From the NCBI GenBank assembly GCA_016292335.1, contig JAECRX010000066.1:1-8341 (forward strand): a stretch of DNA of 8,341 nucleotides, read 5' to 3'. The translations under genes and the position numbers were made by a program. Source of the DNA: Candidatus Sifarchaeum subterraneum. Lineage in GTDB: Archaea > Asgardarchaeota > Sifarchaeia > Sifarchaeales > Sifarchaeaceae. The notes below the pieces were generated by a model. It made no database searches and was not told where the DNA came from. It was given only the letters and a program-made list of their open reading frames with translations. Positions 1-5,455 of the stretch are shown piece after piece (the first letter of the stretch is position 1; every line of letters starts with the position of its first letter).

Positions 1-606
1 GAATAAGTTTGTCACAGGCTTGCGACCATAAAGAGTGAAGACCTCATCAATTACTTGCATTTTCAAATGAATTGTACTTGCGTTAATTGTGGTTTGCAGT
101 GATTCAAGCCCTTCTCTACAAAAAGCCAAGAGGAAGTCGTTATTTCTTCTGATTTCTGTCACACAACGACCAATACATTCTTTGAGCTGATCGATCTCAT
201 ACCAAGTTTCCAATACTTCATTGTTGATGATTTGCACTATATGCTCCCCTCTACTGATTTTTTTCAATTCAGCCATTGTTTTTATCCAAATTAGAAAATC
301 TTCTTCCAGATTTTCGGCATTTAGTGGAGCGATTTGGGGGACGTTTTGATCTTTGTCTGGAACCTTTGCTTCGAAAATCCTTGTATAACGGTTAAAGATT
401 TCAGAAGTTAAGTAAGGGAGAACTATTCTCTTTACTACCTCGACATCCCTCCCTCCTTCAGGAACTACGCAAACTCCTCTTTTTTGGGTTTTAAAATTAA
501 AAGCAGTCGTTAAAGCGAATAATAATGCTATTGGGTCAGAAACATCATTCATAATTTCCAATAGGACAGTTGCACCTTTCGGATAGCCTCCAAATATATT
601 ATCTAA
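1..606 (-). pseudogene. KaiC/GvpD-like RecA-superfamily ATPase, 5'-truncated by the IS and cut by the window edge
   Basis: I translated this frame by hand; it is open from the IS end to the left edge of the window. It begins LDNIFGGYPKGATVLLE, which resembles the first strand of archaeal KaiC/RadA-like proteins (LDxLLGGGxPKGxxxLL). It ends GRKPVTNLF, like the C-terminal 'yGxkPxTxlY' of the same family. The glycine-rich Walker A loop expected after LLE is absent: EIMNDVSDPIALLF stands where GxxGxGKT would be. This member therefore looks unable to bind ATP in the usual way. The match is to the fold, and the role is unknown; relatives act in signalling or regulation. The IS4 terminal repeat lies directly against the first recognisable codons. 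Reading back, the frame meets TAA at 612-610, three codons after an ATG inside the repeat. No N-terminal piece is evident beyond 2006. Translation might still begin at an internal ATG (the M of LLEIMNDV), so a shortened functional protein is not excluded. Confidence 0.6.
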
Positions 607-630
607 GCTTTAACGTTTCATAAAAATTCA
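604..630 (+). repeat. IS4 left terminal inverted repeat
   Basis: Read inward from the left end, this begins TAAGCTTTAACGTTTCATAA. It pairs with the complement of 1981-2006. The exact core is GTTTCATAAAAA at 615-626. On the minus strand the repeat contains an ATG (621-619) behind a strong ribosome binding site, which points out of the element into the KaiC-like remnant. Confidence 0.8.
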
Positions 631-862
631 CCTCCGAAGGAAAAAAAGGAGAGATTCGTTGGTGGTGGAAGGGGTGGAATTAGGGATTCTAGGGAGCAGG
701 AAGAGCAGTTAGGCTGCAAAGAATATTTCAACAATCTTTTCAAGTGGAGCAAAGACATGCCTCCGTCCAAGATGAAGCGGTATATCTGCAAGCCGATATA
801 TGCCATGAAGGCGGAGTAGATCTGGGTCATGACAGCCGTTAAAGTTTTTCCGATGGTCTTTT
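618..862 (-). pseudogene. C-terminal part of the IS4 transposase, in the -1 frame
   Basis: The frame starting around 860 reads KTIGKTLTAVMTQIYSAF and then IGLQIYRFI. This matches the usual IS4 C-terminus that follows the K of YREK ('KTFVGTSxNAVxTQIWxAL'). Joining residue K344 of the main frame (862-860) to AAG at 860-858 by a -1 step restores the expected spacing and gives a protein of about 424 residues. The junction is an AAAAG run (862-858 on the minus strand). The split could be a one-base deletion (dead transposase) or a -1 slip at the run; programmed slipping is not a usual IS4 trait, so I favour mutation. The stop TGA at 620-618 overlaps the outward ATG at 621-619. The last ~30 residues, rich in Pro and Ser, are probably beyond the natural domain. 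Confidence 0.7.
619..635 (-). promoter_or_regulatory. Strong ribosome binding site and ATG at the IS left end, stop at codon 4
   Basis: On the minus strand GGAGGTG (635-629) stands 7 nt before ATG (621-619). The frame is the KaiC-like frame, but it reads ATG AAA CGT TAA, so translation would stop after three residues. The ATG overlaps the TGA of the transposase C-terminal frame (ATGA). The signal is clear; whether it does anything is unknown. Confidence 0.5.
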
Positions 863-1891
863 GGTTTTGAGGCCGAATTCTTGTTTTATGCATCGGAAGA
901 AGACTTCTACGATCCATCTTTCTGAATACAAGGCGATGATCATCAATGGGTTGCAAGGACAGATATTGGTCAGCAGTTCAAAGGTGCCAAAATCGTCTTT
1001 CACCACTATTCTCCTCAGGTGGTGTTTCATTTTCGTCAGTTTCATTTGGTATTCTTCTATTACACAACCTTCCAATTCTAGCTTTCCTAGGAAGGCTACC
1101 TTGGTTTTTGCCAAGCTCAAATTCTTTCTAGGTGTTACAAACCATATTTTGCGGTCACACAAAATTTCGAACCGCTCATGATCATAATAGGCTTTATCCA
1201 TCAATAAAATCGTGTCTTCCGCTTTACTGAATTGGAGGACGAAATTCACCAGATTTTCAAACTCTTGGGAATCGTGAACATTTCCAGAGGTGACATTGAG
1301 GCCTATAGGGATCATGGCATTCAGGTCAAAAGCTACATGAGGCTTCAGCCCGTTCTCGATTTTTCTGGAAAGGATCGAATGGCCATAGCCCGCTTTTGGA
1401 TATGTGTGGGGGTTCAAGGGCTTGAATGTGCTGTCGAGGGCGTAGATTTGTTTTCCCCCAATGAAAGTTTCTTCAACAAACTTTTTGAAGATATCTACGT
1501 ATTTGAGTTTCTTGAACATCCCTATATGCTTGGCTTTTATAATTAGGGTGCGGAAACACTCTCGAATAAATTCAAGGTTCATATCGTTTACGTCTCTAGA
1601 AATCTGAGCTCTGCTGATTACTTTATCTGGATGGCCACACCCACTCCTCAACAAAAAGTTATTGCTAAAGGCTGTATGCATATCTTTGACGGAATCCATG
1701 TCGTAAATGGCCATACACATCAGATCTTTGAGGAGGCACTGGATGTAATGTTTCTTTTTGTAATAGTTCAAGTTGTATTTTTCGACCAATTTCTGGAGGA
1801 AATCCATGCCCACAGTGCCAATCATGTGGCCAACGGAATATTTATTAAGGCGGAAATTGATATTTCTTGGTAGATGTTGGGTTGTTAACAA
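839..1891 (-). CDS. IS4-family DDE transposase, main frame
   Basis: This 350-codon frame encodes the catalytic part of a DDE transposase, which cuts and joins the IS ends. The acidic residues are D153 (in IYALDSTF), D232 (in ILLMDKAYYD) and E329. The region Y322-SE-R325-WIV-E329-VFFRCI-K336 is an exact Y-(2)-R-(3)-E-(6)-K signature, diagnostic for IS4. The N-terminal part (about residues 28-120) resembles the helical DNA-binding region of these enzymes. The frame opens at TTG 1891 only three codons after a stop, so the true start is unclear: the first ATG candidates are M23 and M29. The frame stops at 839, too early for the family. The missing C-terminus lies in the -1 frame (see the next entry). 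An ATG frame at about 1954 would join this one if the A8 tract near 1892-1899 lost one base, so a 5' frameshift is also possible. Confidence 0.85.
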   Translation of the reverse strand: MLTTQHLPRNINFRLNKYSVGHMIGTVGMDFLQKLVEKYNLNYYKKKHYIQCLLKDLMCMAIYDMDSVKDMHTAFSNNFLLRSGCGHPDKVISRAQISRDVNDMNLEFIRECFRTLIIKAKHIGMFKKLKYVDIFKKFVEETFIGGKQIYALDSTFKPLNPHTYPKAGYGHSILSRKIENGLKPHVAFDLNAMIPIGLNVTSGNVHDSQEFENLVNFVLQFSKAEDTILLMDKAYYDHERFEILCDRKIWFVTPRKNLSLAKTKVAFLGKLELEGCVIEEYQMKLTKMKHHLRRIVVKDDFGTFELLTNICPCNPLMIIALYSERWIVEVFFRCIKQEFGLKTKRPSEKL

Positions 1892-1934
1892 TTTTTTTTA
1901 CCCCAAAAAAAAAGAGGTCGGCAACCCAATATCT
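1872..1934. other. Large hairpin at the 5' end of the transposase frame
   Basis: AGATGTTGGGTTG (1872-1884) and CAACCCAATATCT (1922-1934) form a 13-bp stem with one G-U type mismatch. Inside the loop, a T8 run and an A9 run separated by ACCCC can form a second A-T stem. The structure covers the TTG that opens the transposase frame and lies inside the IS, inboard of the right terminal repeat. Several IS elements use such structures to block translation from read-through transcripts; that role here is inferred. Confidence 0.55.
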
Positions 1935-1980
1935 ATTTTTTGTCGCCATAAAAAGGAAAAAAAGTTGTGGACTCGATCGC

Positions 1981-2006
1981 TGATTTTTTATGAAACTTCA
2001 AAGTTA
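1981..2006 (-). repeat. IS4 right terminal inverted repeat
   Basis: Read inward on the minus strand, this begins TAACTTTGAAGTTTCATAAA. It matches the left repeat apart from three mismatches and one base gap. The shared 12-bp core lies at 1985-1996. The outer edge runs into TTAAATA, a TATA-like run upstream of the 77-aa gene. Confidence 0.8.
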
Positions 2007-2104
2007 AATACTCCAATCAAACGAAACTTTCAGCTAAAATTTCTGCAAAAGTTCTACGTAAAAAGAATCAGAAAGAATATAGAGAATTTTGAGGAGGGAA
2101 GATT

Positions 2105-2338
2105 ATGGAAGAGGATATTTCGAAAGTTCTAAATGATGCCTATCAAGGAGCTTTTCCCTATTTGTCTGACACAGATTGGATTAAAGAATTTATATCTCTT
2201 CTTACCGAAAAAACAAAAATAGAAGAAATTGTCACCGCATTACAAGAAATGATAAAAAAAGAAGCTGAAATCGGGAAAAAAACGGATTTAAAAGTTTACC
2301 TAACATATTTGGGAAAAGTAGCTAAGAAGTATGTTTAA
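2105..2338 (+). CDS. Small predicted helical protein, unknown function (77 aa)
   Basis: I do not recognise this protein. It starts at ATG 2105 behind an excellent ribosome binding site, GAGGAGGG (2091-2098), with 6 nt spacing, which supports a real gene. The protein is charged, rich in K and E, with no cysteines, no signal peptide and no membrane segment. Residues ~1-20 (MEEDISKVLNDAYQGAFPYL) and ~24-77 look like several amphipathic helices, so a small soluble helical bundle is likely. It lies just outside the right end of the IS4 element and is followed by an A5T5/T-rich stretch. It is separated from the radical SAM gene by 235 bp, so it is probably transcribed alone. The promoter region may include the IS end. 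Confidence 0.65.
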   Translation: MEEDISKVLNDAYQGAFPYLSDTDWIKEFISLLTEKTKIEEIVTALQEMIKKEAEIGKKTDLKVYLTYLGKVAKKYV

Positions 2339-2341
2339 TTT

Positions 2342-2362
2342 AAAAATTTTTAGATCTTTTTG
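2342..2362 (+). terminator. T-rich terminator after the 77-aa gene
   Basis: Directly after the stop codon there is AAAAATTTTT, a perfect palindrome, followed by AGATC and a further T5 run. Archaeal transcription commonly ends at such oligo-T stretches. The rest of 2363-2573 shows no convincing gene. Confidence 0.45.
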
Positions 2363-2573
2363 AAAATAAGTAAAACTGAACAGATAGTTGAAAGAAGGCA
2401 GATAGGCGGCACATTAAATAATAGGCTTCTTTGAAGAAATAATCAAAAACAGAGGATTTTTTTAGAAAAATACTCTTGGCTGTTTCTACTCCTTTCTTTA
2501 AAGGGCAATAACAGAAAAATATGAGGGTACTTCGGCTAAATGAGCCACTATAAGGCTTTGGAGAAAATAAAAA

Positions 2574-3683
2574 GTGAGACAAATAATTGAAACGGAATTC
2601 AGATCTTTTCTCATTGGAAAAATGCCAGAAGGATGTAGGATATGCCAATTAGGCGCAAAACTTACTTTTTTTATTACAGGGCTCTGTATTAATCCACCTA
2701 GTTGCTCATGGTATTGTCCTATATCAGAAGAAAGAAGGAATAAGGATATAATTTATGCAAATGAACGACTTGTAAAGAATTCCAATGAACTTCTATTGGA
2801 AGCGAGGTTAATGGACGCAATGGGTGCAGCGATCACAGGGGGCGATCCACTTCTACCTTCTTGCAGTGATCGAACAATTGGGTACATTAACCTACTCAAA
2901 GAAGAGTTCGGAACCAAGTTTCACATACATTTGTATTGCAATACCGCAGATCACGTAACGAAGGATCTATTAAGAAAATTGAGCGAAGTTGGACTTGATG
3001 AAATTCGTTTTCACCCTCACGGAGCTCTGGGATGGAATAAAATTGAATGGGCACTTAATACTGAAATGGTTGTAGGTGTTGAAGTTCCAGCTATACCAAA
3101 CAGGGAAAAGGAATTGATGAGTCTAGCCGCTTTTCTTGATGATATTGGCGCTTCCTTTTTGAATCTAAATGAATTCGAGTTTAGTGAGACCAATGCCAAA
3201 GAACTAAAAAAAAGAGGATTTAAACTCAAGTCAGATACTATTGCAGCGGTGGAGGGAAGCGAAGAAATGGCCATCAACTCATTGAGATGGATTGCAGAAA
3301 ATACAAGTGAGCTAAATGTACATTATTGTCCTATTTATCTGAAAGATTCTGTTCAACTGAAAAATAGGTTGCTAAGAAGAGCCAAAAACGTTGCTAAACC
3401 ATACGATGAAATTACTGAAGAAGGATTATTGATAAAGGGTATATTTTTTCCCAGCCCAAACATAAATACAGCGCCCCTTAGCACATTAAAATCGAAAATT
3501 CAGGCTGAATTCGAGATACCTGATGAAATGATATCAATTAACCAAGAAAAGAAATGTATTGAAACAGCATGGTGGATCCTTGAAGAAATCGCAGCGGAAC
3601 TTAAGAAAAAAGGCTTCAAATGCTATATTTCAGAAATATACCCCACAGTTGATGAATTAGAAACTACCAGAATTCCCCTTTGA
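2574..3683 (+). CDS. COG2108-like radical SAM protein (related to pyruvate formate-lyase activating enzymes)
   Basis: This is a 369-residue protein resembling the uncharacterised archaeal COG2108 radical SAM family. Support includes FLIGKMPEGCRIC near the N-terminus, FFITGLC, the cluster-binding region C38-x5-C44-x3-C48 followed by PIS, then YANERL, ITGGDPLL (87-94, the SAM-binding GGE-like motif), FHIHLYCNT, GLDEIRFHPHG, VGVEVPAIPN and FLNLNEFEFSETN. Family members are thought to bind one [4Fe-4S] cluster and cleave S-adenosylmethionine; the substrate is not known. The cysteine spacing differs from the usual CX3CX2C. An additional CXXC lies at C21/C24. The GTG start at 2574 has GGAG 10 nt upstream and keeps the family's FLIGK segment, which the next ATG (residue 17) would lose. 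It converges on the 91-aa cysteine protein, with stops only 15 bp apart. Confidence 0.85.
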   Translation: MRQIIETEFRSFLIGKMPEGCRICQLGAKLTFFITGLCINPPSCSWYCPISEERRNKDIIYANERLVKNSNELLLEARLMDAMGAAITGGDPLLPSCSDRTIGYINLLKEEFGTKFHIHLYCNTADHVTKDLLRKLSEVGLDEIRFHPHGALGWNKIEWALNTEMVVGVEVPAIPNREKELMSLAAFLDDIGASFLNLNEFEFSETNAKELKKRGFKLKSDTIAAVEGSEEMAINSLRWIAENTSELNVHYCPIYLKDSVQLKNRLLRRAKNVAKPYDEITEEGLLIKGIFFPSPNINTAPLSTLKSKIQAEFEIPDEMISINQEKKCIETAWWILEEIAAELKKKGFKCYISEIYPTVDELETTRIPL

Positions 3684-3698
3684 TTTTTTCTTGATGTT

Positions 3699-3974
3699 CT
3701 ATTCGATTTCAGAATTTTTTAATTCTTTTTGGAATAAATCGACTTTAGAGAACATAACAATTGCTTTATAAGCTTTATCACGTATTTCTTCTCTGTCAGC
3801 ACAACCTGTAGGACAACCGTTAATGTTAATCACGATATCAATATTTTCGGCGTCAATGGATACAAATTCAAGATTTAATTTGGTCTGATCCACCTTTTTT
3901 TTGAAATCGCTAACTACCTCTACACGGTTATACTGTTGATTACAACCGCCACAATATTTCATTGCAATTCTCAT
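3699..3974 (-). CDS. Small four-cysteine CGGC/CPTGC protein (91 aa), possible thioredoxin-like fold
   Basis: I recognise a pattern but not a named family. The N-terminus is MRIAMKYCGGCNQQYNR (C8, C11). A second pair lies in IDIVININGCPTGCADRE (C54, C58). A beta strand, then CXXC, a helix, then a hydrophobic strand ending in N-G-C-x3-C is reminiscent of thioredoxin-fold [2Fe-2S] proteins, where the second pair is also CX3C. The first pair would normally be wider than CX2C. A metal- or cluster-binding redox role is therefore plausible but inferred. There is no signal peptide or membrane segment, so it is probably cytoplasmic. The start is ATG 3974; the ribosome binding site is weak, and an alternative ATG lies at M5. 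It is convergent with the radical SAM gene, and an inverted repeat lies 25 bp upstream. Confidence 0.7.
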   Translation of the reverse strand: MRIAMKYCGGCNQQYNRVEVVSDFKKKVDQTKLNLEFVSIDAENIDIVININGCPTGCADREEIRDKAYKAIVMFSKVDLFQKELKNSEIE

Positions 3975-3998
3975 TTATTTCACTTATATGACGGTTTG

Positions 3999-4016
3999 AA
4001 TTGATTTCAATCAATT
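3999..4016. promoter_or_regulatory. 7-4-7 inverted repeat upstream of the four-cysteine gene
   Basis: AATTGAT-TTCA-ATCAATT is a perfect 7-bp inverted repeat with a 4-bp spacer, 25 bp before the start codon of the 91-aa gene. Size and position fit an operator for a dimeric regulator. In AT-rich DNA such a repeat can also arise by chance. Apart from this repeat and the terminator below it, I see nothing definite in 3975-4219. Confidence 0.3.
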
Positions 4017-4161
4017 TTATTCTATGTTTTTTTAAAGAATGGTGTAGGTAAATACATTCATAAGTATGGCCTCCCTATTTGAATTGGGTAAGCGACATGA
4101 GCGTTCTGAATTGTAGGAGGAATGAAATAAAAAAGAAATATTGACGCGAAAAATTTGTGTT

Positions 4162-4180
4162 AAAAATAAAAAAAATATTG
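4162..4180 (-). terminator. T-rich terminator downstream of the ferredoxin gene
   Basis: On the minus strand, about 40 nt past the ferredoxin stop, a nearly pure T/A stretch containing T8 and T5 runs occurs (plus-strand complement AAAAATAAAAAAAATA). This fits archaeal oligo-T termination. The 9-mer ATATTGTGT occurs twice, at 4175-4183 and 4211-4219. Confidence 0.4.
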
Positions 4181-4219
4181 TGTGATAAAGGAAAATAAGC
4201 GATAACAAATATATTGTGT

Positions 4220-4429
4220 CTACTTCTCTATGACTTTAATTGCTTCTTCAGGACACGAGTCAACACATGCCATACAAACCAAGCATTCATCAACGTCAAC
4301 GACTTTTGAAACATCGCCAACTTCGTATACATCTGAAGGGCAGACGTCTACGCATGTTCCACAGGCAGTGCACTTATCCTCGTCTATCAATATGTCTGAG
4401 TTTTCGCCTTCGTATTTTACAACTGGCAT
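4220..4429 (-). CDS. 2x[4Fe-4S] ferredoxin (69 aa)
   Basis: This is a small soluble electron carrier with two complete cluster motifs: C20-TA-C23-GT-C26-VDV-C30-P and C49-LV-C52-MA-C55-VDS-C59-P. Each is CX2CX2CX3CP, so it should bind two [4Fe-4S] clusters by cross-ligation, as in clostridial-type ferredoxins. It is acidic, as expected for ferredoxins, and has a short N-terminal strand (MPVVKYEGENSDILID) typical of archaeal forms. GGAGG (4443-4439) lies 9 nt upstream of the ATG. It follows the ATPase F gene in the same direction after 132 bp and has a possible promoter of its own in that gap. It probably donates or accepts electrons for several cytoplasmic oxidoreductases; its partner cannot be told from this window. 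Confidence 0.93.
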   Translation of the reverse strand: MPVVKYEGENSDILIDEDKCTACGTCVDVCPSDVYEVGDVSKVVDVDECLVCMACVDSCPEEAIKVIEK

Positions 4430-4485
4430 AGGAAAAAACCTCCATTTTGTTATTTTTGGTTAATCAGTTCCAATTTAGGTTCTCA

Positions 4486-4505
4486 AAGGGGATATATGTC
4501 CTCTT
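4486..4505. promoter_or_regulatory. Inverted repeat around a TATATG core, possible ferredoxin promoter/operator
   Basis: AAGGGGA-TATATG-TCCTCTT is a 7-bp inverted repeat (one mismatch) with a 6-bp centre. It lies 57-76 bp upstream of the ferredoxin ATG. On the minus strand the centre reads CATATA, a plausible TATA element that would place a start site near 4468. On the plus strand the repeat is followed by a T-rich run, so it could instead act as a terminator-like hairpin in that direction. Confidence 0.3.
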
Positions 4506-4561
4506 TTTATCTTTTTTGCGTGTCTTTCAATTTGGATAGTTAGAATTCTCTATAGGGAATA

Positions 4562-4885
4562 TTATATTTGGATATCGATTCCCACGGCTCTTCTTATGAT
4601 CTCTTGGAGTGGATCGACTTCCCGTTCTATAGGTCCATATTTATCAGGTATTTCTACTACAATAGGATAGGCCTTTTTTGAAAGTTTTGAAAGTTTTTTG
4701 ATAGTTGGACGTATTAATTCACCGATTTTCTCCGAGAGAATTATCAGGCCTACGTCCTTTTCCTCGTAATACTGTAGAATTAACTTCTCAGCTTCATCCT
4801 GTGATCTAACCACATGTGCTTCCCCTATTCCAGCAAGTTTCAGGCCAATAGCTGTATCCTCATCACTAATTGACACTATTTTCAT
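4562..4885 (-). CDS. atpF: A-type (V/A-type) ATP synthase subunit F
   Basis: This is the small central-stalk subunit of the archaeal ATP synthase, which couples rotation of the catalytic head to ion flow through the membrane ring. The 107-residue length is typical. The sequence follows the family: MKIVSISDEDTAIGLKLAGI (strand, then a helix after the DED-T-GF/LxLAG pattern), then an alternating strand VGLIILSE, and YPIVVEIPDKYGP near residues 73-85, ending in an amphipathic helix (PLQEIIRRAVGI). GAGG lies 6 nt upstream of the ATG. It starts 21 bp after the stop of subunit H, so the two are almost certainly cotranscribed. The other subunits of the complex are not in the window; see the findings. 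Confidence 0.92.
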   Translation of the reverse strand: MKIVSISDEDTAIGLKLAGIGEAHVVRSQDEAEKLILQYYEEKDVGLIILSEKIGELIRPTIKKLSKLSKKAYPIVVEIPDKYGPIEREVDPLQEIIRRAVGIDIQI

Positions 4886-4906
4886 TAAAGAGCCTCATAG
4901 AAATGT

Positions 4907-5230
4907 TTACTTGGTAGTTGTTTTTACCAACGTTGATATGCCTGCTTCCACCGATTCTTCAGAATTTTTATTGTATTTTTCTTCAAGTTCAGAAATTATT
5001 TTATTTGTTTCTTCCATTATTTTTTCAATTTCACTTGAAATTGCCTCACTAGCAGATTCTTTCATTAATTTGGCTTTTTCTGTAACTTTTTCTTGAATTT
5101 CACTGATTATCTGATCGGCTTGTTTACGGCCATCTTCTCTAATTTTTCTGGCCTGAATATCTGCTTCTTCTGTAATCTTTAGAGCCTCTTCTTCAACCTT
5201 TTTGAGCTCTTTCACTATTTCTATTGACAA
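4907..5230 (-). CDS. ahaH: A-type ATP synthase subunit H (peripheral-stalk coiled coil)
   Basis: This encodes a long, charged alpha-helical coiled coil with A/E/K-rich heptads (KVEEEALKITEEADIQARKI and onward) typical of subunit H (AhaH). Subunit H pairs with subunit E in the peripheral stalk that holds the catalytic head against the rotor. I place the start at TTG 5230 (MSIEIVKELKKVEEEAL, about 107 aa), because AGGAG (5245-5241) stands 10 nt upstream and AhaH proteins start this way. The frame stays open to another TTG at 5260, but that start would put the ribosome binding site inside the gene. A low-complexity tail ending LVKTTTK follows the coiled coil. It is the first gene of the H-F unit. 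Any coiled-coil protein could look similar, but adjacency to subunit F makes the call firm. Confidence 0.85.
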   Translation of the reverse strand: MSIEIVKELKKVEEEALKITEEADIQARKIREDGRKQADQIISEIQEKVTEKAKLMKESASEAISSEIEKIMEETNKIISELEEKYNKNSEESVEAGISTLVKTTTK

Positions 5231-5349
5231 AAGAGAACATCTCCTATTGAATGTTGTCAAGATCTTCGGAATTTTTTTGCATTTTCTTCGATTATTGAGT
5301 TATTTCCCGATGTTGGGCCTCCTTTTATCATGAACGAAAATGCGGTATG

Positions 5350-5375
5350 ATCAAAATGCAAGATCATGTTTTGAT
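5350..5375. repeat. ATCAAAA/TTTTGAT inverted repeat
   Basis: A perfect 7-bp inverted repeat with a 12-bp spacer, about 120 bp upstream of the subunit H start. The same half-sites, in the opposite order, recur at 7667-7673 and 7691-7697 after gltX. It could be an operator or an RNA hairpin; the AT bias makes chance plausible. Confidence 0.3.
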
Positions 5376-5383
5376 GCACGGTG

Positions 5384-5455
5384 GACAGGTATTTTTTTTT
5401 TCAATGGAAAAAATATTTTTCTTTAAAAAAACCTTTTCATAGAAACGAACCTGTC
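5384..5455. repeat. GACAGGT/ACCTGTC inverted repeat enclosing A/T tracts
   Basis: The 7-bp arms at 5384-5390 and 5449-5455 are perfect complements. Between them a T10 run and an A7 run can pair further, giving a long, mostly A-T hairpin. It does not overlap any recognised gene. Confidence 0.35.

Larger units (their letters stand above)
604..2006 (-). mobile_element. IS4-family insertion sequence, about 1.4 kb
   Basis: The element is defined by one transposase gene lying between two imperfect inverted repeats. Read inward, the left end (604-630) and the right end (2006-1981) align over 27 columns with 23 identities, three mismatches and one gap. They share an exact 12-bp core, GTTTCATAAAAA. 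Size, single transposase and repeat length all fit the IS4 family. I could not find a clean target-site duplication; left-flank and right-flank bases do not match. With the split transposase frame, this suggests an old or degraded copy. The exact outer boundary is uncertain by a few bases (604 or 608 on the left, 2003 or 2006 on the right). The insertion lies between a KaiC-like remnant on the left and a small gene on the right. Confidence 0.8.

Noticed and set aside
861..1873. Several plus-strand frames opposite the transposase
   Set aside because: They are shadows of the IS4 transposase, which carries the full DDE and YREK signatures.
590..2015. Possible target-site duplication (AAATA on both sides of the IS)
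   Set aside because: The left AAATA (592-596) is not adjacent to the terminal repeat, so it cannot be a duplication from insertion.
2340..2648. 102-codon minus-strand frame
   Set aside because: It overlaps the start of the well-supported radical SAM gene, has no family likeness and looks like the antisense of AT-rich DNA.
4230..4463. Plus-strand frames opposite the ferredoxin
   Set aside because: They are antisense shadows of the two CX2CX2CX3CP motifs.
5257..5367. 36-codon minus-strand frame ending just before the subunit H gene
   Set aside because: It has no ribosome binding site and no family likeness, and lies in leader sequence. A leader peptide cannot be excluded but is not supported.
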